Part shown: in pieces, positions 7,781 through 16,488 of the stretch
Layout of the letters: each line of letters starts with the position of its first letter
Numbering within the stretch: the stretch's first letter is position 1
Source of the DNA: CAYZMH01 sp964479445
GTDB lineage: Bacteria; Bacteroidota; Bacteroidia; Bacteroidales; GCA-2748055
Assembly (NCBI GenBank): GCA_964479445.1
Contig: CAYZMH010000022.1
Coordinates: forward strand, 1-36,069
Direction: 5' to 3'
Length of the DNA stretch: 36,069 bases
Position numbers and translations under genes: made by a program
The notes under the pieces: generated by a model
The model's input: the letters and a program-made list of their open reading frames with translations, nothing else
Told to the model about the DNA's origin: nothing
Databases searched by the model: none

Positions 7781-10237
7781 ATGTGGAAAAATTATATCAA
7801 AGTCACCCTGAGAAACCTGTTCAAGAACCGGGTATTTAATCTGATCAATATGGCCGGACTCGCGATCGGGCTGGCCAGTGCCATTTTTATTATTCTCTAC
7901 ATCGTGGATGAGACCGGGTATGATCGCTTTCATGAGCGGTCTGACCGGATGTACCGTCTCTATATTGACGGAAAGATGGCGGGAGAGGAGTTGAAGGGAG
8001 CCTGGAACAGTCCGATTTTCGGTCCGACCTTCTACGACGAGATCCCCGAGGTTACCAACTTCTGCCGCTTTGATTATTCAACCAACCTGCTGCTCTACAG
8101 CAATCCCGAAGATAAATACCTGGAGGAAAATATATTGTATGCAGACTCGACCTTCTTCGAGGTTTTTTCCATCGATCTGCTGGAGGGAGATCCGGCCACC
8201 TGCCTGGATGAGCCCTACAGCATCCTGCTCAGTGAGTCAAGGGTGGACCGTTATTTCCCGGATGGCAATGCCATGGGGAATACTATCAGTCTGAATAACG
8301 ACTCCACCCTCTATACAGTGACGGGGGTGGTAGCCGAAGCACCCCGGCACTCGCACTTCACCTACGATTTCATACTCTCCTACTGCACCCGGGAGAGCAG
8401 CCGGCGCACCATCTGGTTTAACAATCACATGTTCACCTACCTGGTTTTGCAGGAGGGTGCCGAAGAGGAGGTGGTAGAGGGGAAGATCAACGAGGTGATG
8501 CTGGAGCATATCCGGCCGCAGTTACAGCAGTTTCTCGGTATATCGGTGGAGGAGTTCCAGGCGAACGGAAACCGGTACGGGGTCTTTATGCAGCCGCTCA
8601 CCGACATTCACCTGGACCCATCGATCGGGTTACCCAATGACATCGGGTACCGGCCGCTGGGCAACAGAACCTACCTGGTGATCTTCGGGGTGATCGCTTT
8701 CCTGGTACTGGTCATTGCCGCCATTAACTTCATGAACCTGTCCACCGCCCGTTCACTTTCCCGTGCCAAAGAGGTGAGCCTGCGGAAAGTGGTGGGTTCC
8801 ACCCGAAAAGAGCTGGTAAAGCAGTTTATGGTCGAGAGCGTGGTGCTGAGTTTTATCTCCCTGCTGATCGCCCTGCTGGCTGTGGACCTGTTGCTGCCAT
8901 CTTTTAACAATCTTGCCGGAACATCGCTCAGTTACGGGGACCTGTGGAGCTGGTACATGATCCCGACATTCCTGGTGCTGGCTTTAATTCTCGGATTGCT
9001 CAGCGGGAGTTACCCGGCCACGGTCCTTGCCTCTTTCAAGCCGATCCAGGCCCTGAAGGGAAGAACCACGGGCAGCAATGGGACCGGCAACCTTCGGTCG
9101 ATCCTGGTGGTCGTTCAGTTTACCATCTCGATTGTGATCGTAGTGGGTACCCTGGTTATCTTCTGGCAGTTCCGGTATTTGCTCAACAAGGATAAAGGTT
9201 TCCGGGAGGACAACCTGGTGGTGATGGAGCGGGTCTACCCGCTGGGCAACGACCGCCTGGTAACCTTCAAGCAGGAGCTGCTCGACCACAGCGGCATATC
9301 GGGGGTGACCAATTCAACGGCATATGTGGGGAGTCCGAACAACAACAACGGATACAAGATCAGGGGGAAGGGGGTCAGCGAGCCCTTCCTGTTCAACACG
9401 TTCTGGGTTGATTATGATTTCATGGAGAACTACCGCTTTGAGCTGGTAGACGGAATGGGCCGGTTCTTTTCCAGGGAATACGGAATGGATTCCACCGCCT
9501 GTGTTATCAATGAAGCCGCCGTGCGGAAATATAACCTGGAGGATCCCCTGGAAACCGAGATCATCTGGCATGATAATGATACCGTGGAGACCAATTTACG
9601 GGTGATCGGGGTGGTAAAGGATTTTCACTACAGTTCGCTGAAGGATGAGATTGCCCCCATGATCATGATTCTCAAGCCCAACGACTGGAGCTGGGTAGGA
9701 TTTCTGACCATTCAGCTCGATCCCGGGGCCGGTGATATCCAGGAGACCCTCGGGTTCATGGAGAAAACGTGGTACGATTTTACCGAGGATCAGCCGTTCC
9801 AGTATTTTTTCCTGGATGAGCGGCTGGACTCTTACTATGCGGAGGAGAAACGGACAGGCGTCATCACCCTGATTTTTTCCATCCTCTCCATCTTCATTGC
9901 AAGCCTGGGGTTGTTTGGGATGACGCTCTACAATTCACAGAAGCGCAAACGGGAGATCAGCATCCGTAAGGTGATGGGGGCAAGCGAATCCAATATCCTC
10001 ACGCTGGTTTCCAGGAGCGTAATGATCTCGCTCATGGTGGCCATTGTCCTTGCCTGGCCGGTGGCCTGGTATATGATGCGTGACTGGCTGAACAACTTCC
10101 CGTACAACATCGGGTTTCAGCCGGTGCTCTTTCTCCTTGCGGCCCTGCTGGCCCTGGTGATCGCATTGATCACCGTGGTGACCACTGCTATGAAGTCGGC
10201 ACGGACCAATCCGGCCACGGCGCTGCATTATGAATAG
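7781..10237 (+). CDS. FtsX/MacB-type ABC transporter permease
   Basis: An 818-residue inner-membrane protein. The N-terminus MWKNYIKVTLRNLFKNRVFNLINMAGLAIGLA is the hallmark of the large Bacteroidetes FtsX-like permeases. A first transmembrane helix (about 22-42) is followed by a periplasmic MacB-type domain, a three- to four-helix FtsX core (about 297-465) with the coupling stretch SRAKEVSLRKVVGSTRKELV, a second periplasmic domain, and a second FtsX core (about 697-815) with KRKREISIRKVMGASESNIL. These proteins work with a separate ATPase and usually a periplasmic adaptor, often exporting or releasing lipids, peptides or antibiotics. No ATPase or adaptor gene is nearby, so the partner is encoded elsewhere or shared. 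A terminator-like hairpin follows. Confidence 0.9.
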   Translation: MWKNYIKVTLRNLFKNRVFNLINMAGLAIGLASAIFIILYIVDETGYDRFHERSDRMYRLYIDGKMAGEELKGAWNSPIFGPTFYDEIPEVTNFCRFDYSTNLLLYSNPEDKYLEENILYADSTFFEVFSIDLLEGDPATCLDEPYSILLSESRVDRYFPDGNAMGNTISLNNDSTLYTVTGVVAEAPRHSHFTYDFILSYCTRESSRRTIWFNNHMFTYLVLQEGAEEEVVEGKINEVMLEHIRPQLQQFLGISVEEFQANGNRYGVFMQPLTDIHLDPSIGLPNDIGYRPLGNRTYLVIFGVIAFLVLVIAAINFMNLSTARSLSRAKEVSLRKVVGSTRKELVKQFMVESVVLSFISLLIALLAVDLLLPSFNNLAGTSLSYGDLWSWYMIPTFLVLALILGLLSGSYPATVLASFKPIQALKGRTTGSNGTGNLRSILVVVQFTISIVIVVGTLVIFWQFRYLLNKDKGFREDNLVVMERVYPLGNDRLVTFKQELLDHSGISGVTNSTAYVGSPNNNNGYKIRGKGVSEPFLFNTFWVDYDFMENYRFELVDGMGRFFSREYGMDSTACVINEAAVRKYNLEDPLETEIIWHDNDTVETNLRVIGVVKDFHYSSLKDEIAPMIMILKPNDWSWVGFLTIQLDPGAGDIQETLGFMEKTWYDFTEDQPFQYFFLDERLDSYYAEEKRTGVITLIFSILSIFIASLGLFGMTLYNSQKRKREISIRKVMGASESNILTLVSRSVMISLMVAIVLAWPVAWYMMRDWLNNFPYNIGFQPVLFLLAALLALVIALITVVTTAMKSARTNPATALHYE

Positions 10238-10255
10238 GGATTTAGCCGGGGTTAT

Positions 10256-10290
10256 CCGCACGGACTGCTATTCGGTCCATGCGGGTTTTT
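10256..10290 (+). terminator. intrinsic terminator after the ABC permease
   Basis: Arms CCGCACGGAC (10256-10265) and GTCCATGCGG (10275-10284) pair with one mismatch around a 9-nt loop and are followed by GTTTTTC. It overlaps the 3' end of the convergent sulfatase gene. Confidence 0.6.
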
Positions 10291-11590
10291 CATTGAGCAG
10301 GGCGTGCATGGAATCTCGCAGGGCATTCAGCTGGGATAATGAATCGTATGGGATTGGGTTTTGTTCCATCCTGTCTGTTTCCAGGTCATAAAAAGAGCTG
10401 TCGTGGTACAATTTGTAGCGCCGGTTCTGGAGAAACCTGTTCCGGAACTGGTTAACCCGGTTCCCCCAGCGAGGATCATAATGAACGAAGGCATATTCCC
10501 GTGCATCGTATTTCGTTCCGGCCAGCAGGCCATAAAAGCTCTTTCCGTCGGAGGTCACCTCTCTGCCTGCAATTTCGGCAAAAGTGGGAAAGAAGTCACT
10601 GAACTCGATTATCCCGTCATAAACGATGGGTTCATCTATCATGGCCGGCCACTGCATGACCAGGGGAACATGAACGCCGGCATCAATCGTTTCCCCTTTT
10701 CCTCCCTGTATGGTCCCTGTTTTTGTCCGGGTATGAATCGCTTTATGGGTACCGTTGTCACCGGTAAAGATCAGGAGCGTATTTTCGGCAATGCCCAATC
10801 TTTCTAGTTTATCAGCCAGTTGACCGACGATCTTGTCGGTATAGGCCACCATATCTCTGAAATATGCTGTGTCCTTCTCGTAGCGGCGCTCCGGGTTTTC
10901 CCAGGCTTTTGAGTCGGGGGTTGGGACAAAGGGACTATGGACCAGCACCATGGGGTAGTACAGGAAAAAGGGTTGATCCTGGTTCCGTTCTATGAAACTC
11001 AATGCGTAGCGCAGGAACACATCGGGACCGTATGCATCGGGATCCCGATCCAGTTCTTGCCCGTTCTGCACAATGAGCGGACCGGCATAGCGTTCGCCCT
11101 CTTTTTTTCCTTTGTGCACCTGCCAGAGGCAGTATTCGTCGAATCCGAATACATGGGGCCGATCTAGATCCTGGTTCCCGGGCAGCGAGTGGTAGATCCC
11201 GTTGAGCTGCCATTTTCCCACGATACAGGTCTGGTAACCGGCTTCTTTCAGGAGGTTGCCGAAGGTGTATTCATCCGGATTAAGGTACCCGAAGTGTTCG
11301 TAATTCCTGTAATTGTGCAACCCGGTCATGATCTTCACCCTGGAGGGTGTGCAGAGGGGATTGGAGATGCACCGGGTGGCAAGAATTCCTTCTTCGGCTA
11401 TCCTGTCAAGCCGGGGGGTGTGGTAGGACAGGCTTCCGTAGGCACTCAGGCACTCAAATCCCATATCATCTGCCATGATGAGAATGATATGGGGAGGTTG
11501 TGTACCGGATGCGTCTCGGTTTTCCCGGTTTGATGAATTACATGAACCAATGAGCAGGAGGGTACATACAACAGGCAGGTGAAGTTTCAT
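10268..11590 (-). CDS. family S1 sulfatase, lipoprotein
   Basis: A 440-residue formylglycine-dependent sulfatase. The N-terminus MKLHLPVVCTLLLIGSC ends in a lipobox (Cys17), so it should be anchored in the cell envelope. The metal-binding IMADDMG (D41, D42) precedes the signature C80-T-P-S-R, where Cys80 would be converted to formylglycine by an anaerobic or aerobic sulfatase-maturating enzyme not seen here. Further conserved pieces are VGKWQLNG, YTDKIVGQL and FTGDNGTH. It hydrolyses sulfate esters, most likely on a glycan. It follows the phosphorylase-like gene on the same strand by 181 bp, so it may be the tail of the PUL minus-strand arm, yet laminarin itself is not sulfated. The substrate cannot be read from the sequence. 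Confidence 0.9.
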   Translation of the reverse strand: MKLHLPVVCTLLLIGSCNSSNRENRDASGTQPPHIILIMADDMGFECLSAYGSLSYHTPRLDRIAEEGILATRCISNPLCTPSRVKIMTGLHNYRNYEHFGYLNPDEYTFGNLLKEAGYQTCIVGKWQLNGIYHSLPGNQDLDRPHVFGFDEYCLWQVHKGKKEGERYAGPLIVQNGQELDRDPDAYGPDVFLRYALSFIERNQDQPFFLYYPMVLVHSPFVPTPDSKAWENPERRYEKDTAYFRDMVAYTDKIVGQLADKLERLGIAENTLLIFTGDNGTHKAIHTRTKTGTIQGGKGETIDAGVHVPLVMQWPAMIDEPIVYDGIIEFSDFFPTFAEIAGREVTSDGKSFYGLLAGTKYDAREYAFVHYDPRWGNRVNQFRNRFLQNRRYKLYHDSSFYDLETDRMEQNPIPYDSLSQLNALRDSMHALLNEKPAWTE

Positions 11591-11771
11591 GGAATGTGGT
11601 GTTTACCGGAAATGTAATGGATTTTTGTAAGAACTATCCATTCTATCCGTAAAAAAAGTAGCTGAAGAGATCATTTACACTCCTGAAAGAGAAAGGGTGT
11701 TGCCAGATCCATCCTTTGATAATCAATCAATTAACTAATGAATAAATAACTACGATTATTCGGTGAGTGTG

Positions 11772-14700
11772 TTATTGTCGGGCAAAATGCACGATGACTT
11801 TTTGTACGTTACCCGAACGGCTGAAGATCTCCTTGCTGTAAGGCGGTCCGATCACATGGGAGCAGACATCGGGATGGTCTTTTGTACTGAGGTGGATTTC
11901 AGTTTTTTCGGAACCTCCTTTTACATAGGTAAAGGGTACTCCACCGAAGGTAAACTCCAGTTTGCCCGAGGCGTCAAATTCGCCGGGTTCTATCCACTCT
12001 CCATGAAAACAAATTACCCCATCAGTTATTTCAATACCCAGCTCCATCCAACGAGAGATAATATCTTCTTTTACCTGGCCCGTCATGCCGGGTTGTTGAG
12101 CTCCATACATGGCAGGAGTGTGGGAGTACGGATCGGTCGGGATCGCTCCGTATTCTTCAGGATTTTTTTCCGCCCCGATTCCGGCTTTGATCTCCCTGTA
12201 AATATCCAGTAATGCCGGGAGGTAGTTTTCAGAATCACTTCCTGCGGTGACCCGGGATATGTTTTCAGCAACAGCCAGTCCGAGCTTGGATACCATGTGC
12301 CAGTATACCGAACCCAGTCCTTCGTATTTAAAGAAGCTTCCCGATCGTCCGGTAAAGGCATGGTGATTAAAAAGCAGTTCATACACCTCAAAGAGATCTT
12401 TGATCTCCCGGGGTTGAAGGTTCAATTCTTCCTGTTCGATAAGACGGTCAAGGTATTCTTCCAGGATACCGGCATTTCTAAATGGACCGGCAAAGTGTAA
12501 AACTCCCGACCGGTCTTTTGTTATGATCCCTTTACCCCCCATATCTGACAGTTTTTGCAAGACCGGGTACCTGTTGATATACGCTTCGGGGATAGTATTC
12601 TTTCCCAGGAAAGGACGGATCTCTTTGTCTGGATAGAGCATGTAACTCGTTTGATCTGCCCTGTAAAGCGGACTGCTTTTCAGGGAATCAAGTAGTTTTT
12701 TTGTCTGGTCGGGGTCAAGAAAACCTGAAGACAGCACCGCTACCTGGCCTTCCAGCATCAATGGCAACCGGTTGATTTCAATAGCGTCCTGTGATAATTC
12801 GATCAGGTTATAGGCGTGATAGAGGTGATCTGCCCGTTCGTTTTCGCGGATGGTCTGATCAATTGCCTGGAGGGCATGCTCTGTCATTTCACGAATGGAT
12901 TCTGTCCGAACCCTTACCTTTTTACCGGAATGACCTGCATACACAGCGTTTCGATAAGAGGATCCGGCGTTGCCCAGTTCATCGGTGATTGTTTTTCTTT
13001 GTTCATCTGTAAGGGACGATTCTTCTGCCTCCAGATATGCTGCCAGCCCCTGGCGGATTGCCTCAAGAAATGAGGAGGTTTCAACTGAAACTGAAAAGAG
13101 ATGATCGGTTTTTCCGGGCAGCAATGACAGGAAGAAGGAGAGGAAACGCCTGAGATAATAGAGGGTTACCATGGAAACGCCGTTTCCGACAAGCGCGTTA
13201 TTGGCATCGTTCCATTCCGGGCGTTGTGTGTTGAGCCAAAGGCCTGCCCCGGGGATGAAATTGCTCAGCCTTGTCAGCACCAGTACCAGCAATTTCTCCA
13301 TCATGGTAACCCGGATAAGGTTGCCTGAGGAATCAGTAAGTAATTTACCGTCGGCGCCGATATTTTCATACCGCTGGAGGAGAAACTGGTGCCATTTCTG
13401 ATCAAAATCAATCGTTTGGTTCGGATCATTCAAAATATCTGAATAGGAGCGTATACGATAAGGAACATGGGCGAATACAAAATGATCTTTTTCCAACTCT
13501 TCCTGCAAAGATCCCGGGAACACGTTCCAGGATAATTCCAAAAGCTTAAGCAGGTAAATCACCTGGTGATCACCCCAGTACCCGATGAAGGACCAGGGGT
13601 CGGAAGGATCAAAGACTTCCCAGTCGATTCCCCGGTGGGTGATGCGATACGGATTATAACCATCAGCGGTGCTGGCATTCAAAAACTTATTTATAATTGC
13701 CGGGAGGAACAAAGGGTAGGAATAACTCAATGCTTCCCAGTTCTGGAAAATATCCCGCCAGTTTCCTTCGTAGGAAAACGAGCGGGTACCGTCCGGATTC
13801 TTAATCTCTATGGAAAAGCGATTCCAGGGACGACTTGGATCTCCATGCCTGCGGCTGAATGTAAGCGGCAGGTATTCCATCATAATCCGGTAAAGATCGG
13901 GATCACCCATTTTCTCTATTTCCCGGATCAGACTTGTGTAACCAATCGGATTATCAAGGGATTTCAGCCAGTTGGCGTATGTTTTATGGACTCTCTTATT
14001 GAATCTTTTCACATGACCCGACAGATCGTTCGTATCGATCAGGTAGCCCTTTTCAAAGAGTCCTCCCCGCATGATATTGAACAGTACATTGGAGAAATGA
14101 CGAGTCGAGTTTCTTCTGTTCCCGGAGCGTTGCACACCATCTGACGCCTCCACCATGGAGATAAGGCTCTGCGTTCCTGCCTGTACATTTTCCAGGACCT
14201 TTTCAACCAGGTTTTCCCCGGCGTTCAATGCAAGGTCGAGGTTACAGACATCGCTGCTATCCTGGTCCACCTCGGCTACAATCAGGTGAGAATCATTACT
14301 CCCTGGTTGCAGTGTAATAGTGCGTTGCACGAAAAATGCTCCCCGGATCCCGCGCTTATTCTTCTCGGTCTCCAGGTTCCCGGTTTCCCGGAACGAAAGC
14401 AACTGGTCTGTACTGAGGAGGTAGGCGCCGGGATTATCCGCAGAGCACCAGACGGTAGTGGCCTTAAGGGCTTCACTGGGTTCTGCCCGGTCCACGGGGA
14501 TCGATGACAGGCTGAATACGCCCATCCCGTTATCTTCAAGTTCACTCTGTTTATAGGCATCCATCAGGGTGGAGAACTGCTCCTGGGTTTTTTTCAGGAT
14601 GCCATAGGGCAGAATGTTTACAAGGCCATCCAACATGGACACCACTTTTTCCTTATCTGAATTATTAATAAGGAGTGTTTCCTTAACCCAGCCCCAGTGA

Positions 14701-15164
14701 TCGCTGTTCATCCATTTTACCCGGATGCCTAATGCAAGGTCGTGATTGATCTCCTCAAATATCAGACTGTTACAAGCAGTGCTTTTGTAGAGGTTCCTGG
14801 AAATCCGGTAGACTCCCCTGTAGTTGTCTGAAAAGGGTTCCCACAGGAACGTTTCCATTGCAGCATCCACTCTTATGATGGTTTTGCTGCCGCTTGTCTC
14901 GGCAGATTCATGGATTTTATCATCGGTGTAGTAAGGAAAAAGGGCATGATCTGCATTTTTTCTTCCTGCGGTGACGCCCCCGTTGCTGGATATGAACATC
15001 CAGTGATCGGAATCACTTACAATGCTCATCAGAAAGGGTGGCATTGCGTCCACATTTTTCACAGCAAAGTACTCTTCATCCCCGATGGCAGTCAGATCTC
15101 CCTCTGTTTTATGGCCGGGGAATGAAAGCTTACTGTTTGCTATACAAGTGGCGGATTTTGCCAT
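11772..15164 (-). CDS. GH149/GH161-like beta-1,3-oligoglucan phosphorylase (GH94-related)
   Basis: A 1130-residue cytoplasmic protein without signal peptide. Its layout fits the inverting phosphorylases related to GH94: an N-terminal beta-sandwich (about 25-300), a helical linker, an (alpha/alpha)6 barrel (about 350-990) and a C-terminal beta domain. Signature-like stretches are W469-R-D-I-F-Q-N-W, the segment IGYWGDHQ near 527-534, E650-W-N-D653 in the position of the GH94 catalytic DWND loop, YWHM with H956, and PGMTG with T1028-G1029, which resembles the GH94 phosphate-binding Thr-Gly. GH149 enzymes are about 1100 residues and phosphorolyse beta-1,3-oligoglucans to glucose-1-phosphate. The GH158- and GH16-like neighbours and the start 5 bp after the GH158 stop support that substrate. 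The family call is from memory of motifs and length, so GH161 or a new GH94-like family remains possible. Confidence 0.7.
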   Translation of the reverse strand: MAKSATCIANSKLSFPGHKTEGDLTAIGDEEYFAVKNVDAMPPFLMSIVSDSDHWMFISSNGGVTAGRKNADHALFPYYTDDKIHESAETSGSKTIIRVDAAMETFLWEPFSDNYRGVYRISRNLYKSTACNSLIFEEINHDLALGIRVKWMNSDHWGWVKETLLINNSDKEKVVSMLDGLVNILPYGILKKTQEQFSTLMDAYKQSELEDNGMGVFSLSSIPVDRAEPSEALKATTVWCSADNPGAYLLSTDQLLSFRETGNLETEKNKRGIRGAFFVQRTITLQPGSNDSHLIVAEVDQDSSDVCNLDLALNAGENLVEKVLENVQAGTQSLISMVEASDGVQRSGNRRNSTRHFSNVLFNIMRGGLFEKGYLIDTNDLSGHVKRFNKRVHKTYANWLKSLDNPIGYTSLIREIEKMGDPDLYRIMMEYLPLTFSRRHGDPSRPWNRFSIEIKNPDGTRSFSYEGNWRDIFQNWEALSYSYPLFLPAIINKFLNASTADGYNPYRITHRGIDWEVFDPSDPWSFIGYWGDHQVIYLLKLLELSWNVFPGSLQEELEKDHFVFAHVPYRIRSYSDILNDPNQTIDFDQKWHQFLLQRYENIGADGKLLTDSSGNLIRVTMMEKLLVLVLTRLSNFIPGAGLWLNTQRPEWNDANNALVGNGVSMVTLYYLRRFLSFFLSLLPGKTDHLFSVSVETSSFLEAIRQGLAAYLEAEESSLTDEQRKTITDELGNAGSSYRNAVYAGHSGKKVRVRTESIREMTEHALQAIDQTIRENERADHLYHAYNLIELSQDAIEINRLPLMLEGQVAVLSSGFLDPDQTKKLLDSLKSSPLYRADQTSYMLYPDKEIRPFLGKNTIPEAYINRYPVLQKLSDMGGKGIITKDRSGVLHFAGPFRNAGILEEYLDRLIEQEELNLQPREIKDLFEVYELLFNHHAFTGRSGSFFKYEGLGSVYWHMVSKLGLAVAENISRVTAGSDSENYLPALLDIYREIKAGIGAEKNPEEYGAIPTDPYSHTPAMYGAQQPGMTGQVKEDIISRWMELGIEITDGVICFHGEWIEPGEFDASGKLEFTFGGVPFTYVKGGSEKTEIHLSTKDHPDVCSHVIGPPYSKEIFSRSGNVQKVIVHFARQ

Positions 15165-15169
15165 AAAGA

Positions 15170-16477
15170 CTATTCAATTAAAAATGGAAGGTTTACCGTT
15201 GCCACGTGGTTATTACCATCGGAAGCATAGATAAACAGCCTGTAGGCACCCGGCCGGGGGGGAGTTGTTACAAGGGCTGATTGACGGGTTATCTTTTCTG
15301 CCCCGGGATCAAATGATTCGGGCTTTGATTCCAGGTCCCCTCCATCTTTAAGATCGGTGCTCTCTTTTAAAATGTTGAATCTCAATGAAAGACTGTCTCC
15401 GTCAGGATCGCTGAACTGGTAGGATACGGGGTATTGTGAACCGGGATTTAGCCTGATGTTATCATAGCGTGATTTTCCATCCAGTCGGACCTTTTCTACC
15501 AGCGGGGCCCTGTTTTCCGGCCACTCTCCCGTCCAGAATTTTTCCATGACATCAATTGCCTCGGTCTCCCTTCCGTTCTCTGTAAACAATCCGTACCAGG
15601 TGGGGGTGCGTTCCTGTTTTTGACCCCATAGAAAAACATAGGATCCCATGCAGTTGGTTTCATCGGCCAGGATGACCGATTCATATCGCTCTTTGATATC
15701 CTCTGCTTTTTCCGAAGAGGTATTCTCTATGGGTGCCCCCCAGTCGGTGGCTGTTACCTCCCAGTGGCCTGTGGCACCCCATTCGGTAACCAGGTAGGGT
15801 CCGGTATATCCGGATTCTGCAATGCGTTCTTCCAGGTTAACGATATCTCCGTACATCTGTATGGAGAGGAAGTCGATATTCGGACAGTTTTGGGTAATGT
15901 AATCCACCTCCTCTTTTCCAATCCCTGCCAGCATGGTGGTGGTAGGATGATTTCCATCCACCTCCTTTATAAATGCAGCGATTTCATCTACGGCATCCCA
16001 CACTTTCTTGTTGGTATAGCGAAGGTTGAGCTCATTCCCGATGCCCCATCCCAGGATATTGGGATGATCTTTCATGGCAAGTACCTTCTTTTTGATTTCA
16101 TCCAATTGTTTTTCGACCGCATCTTCATCGTCGTAATCGAAACCATGCCTCTCCTTAGCTACCGGAAGCCCCATCATTACCATCAGGTCGTGTTTTTTTG
16201 CCAGCCGAAGCACTTCATCGGCCGGGGTATGGACCTCCGAATCCATCCATGTCCTGAACGAATTGGCCCCGTGTTTTGCCAGGGCAGCTATATCCCCGTC
16301 GTCGCACCCGGCACCCTGGACAAAAAATGGTACTCCATCCATTACGAGTCGGTAGTTACCCTCAACCTGTTTCACTTCAACCATTCGAGGTTTGAGGTCT
16401 TGTTCCGATGAGGTATTCTGGCACGAAATAGTCATACTAATCGGCAGTGATAAAAGAATGAATTTCAGGTATTTCAT
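15170..16477 (-). CDS. GH158-like endo-beta-1,3-glucanase lipoprotein
   Basis: A 435-residue secreted lipoprotein: MKYLKFILLSLPISMTISC places the lipid-bearing Cys at 19. A TIM barrel (about 35-325) carries the two clan GH-A acids: acid/base E149 in GWGIGNEL and nucleophile E232 in YLVTEWGATGHWE. An Ig-like C-terminal domain follows (about 335-435; FSDPDGDSLSL, PGAYRLFIYASDGNNHVA). This size, the barrel-plus-Ig layout and the 83-residue gap between the acids agree with what I recall of Bacteroides uniformis GH158 (E137 and E220). Automated annotation might call it a GH2 TIM-barrel protein. It would cut beta-1,3-glucan inside the chain at the cell surface or in the periplasm. It starts 11 bp after the MFS stop and ends 5 bp before the phosphorylase-like start, a tight operon. 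Confidence 0.75.
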   Translation of the reverse strand: MKYLKFILLSLPISMTISCQNTSSEQDLKPRMVEVKQVEGNYRLVMDGVPFFVQGAGCDDGDIAALAKHGANSFRTWMDSEVHTPADEVLRLAKKHDLMVMMGLPVAKERHGFDYDDEDAVEKQLDEIKKKVLAMKDHPNILGWGIGNELNLRYTNKKVWDAVDEIAAFIKEVDGNHPTTTMLAGIGKEEVDYITQNCPNIDFLSIQMYGDIVNLEERIAESGYTGPYLVTEWGATGHWEVTATDWGAPIENTSSEKAEDIKERYESVILADETNCMGSYVFLWGQKQERTPTWYGLFTENGRETEAIDVMEKFWTGEWPENRAPLVEKVRLDGKSRYDNIRLNPGSQYPVSYQFSDPDGDSLSLRFNILKESTDLKDGGDLESKPESFDPGAEKITRQSALVTTPPRPGAYRLFIYASDGNNHVATVNLPFLIE

Positions 16478-16488
16478 GTGGTTTAATT

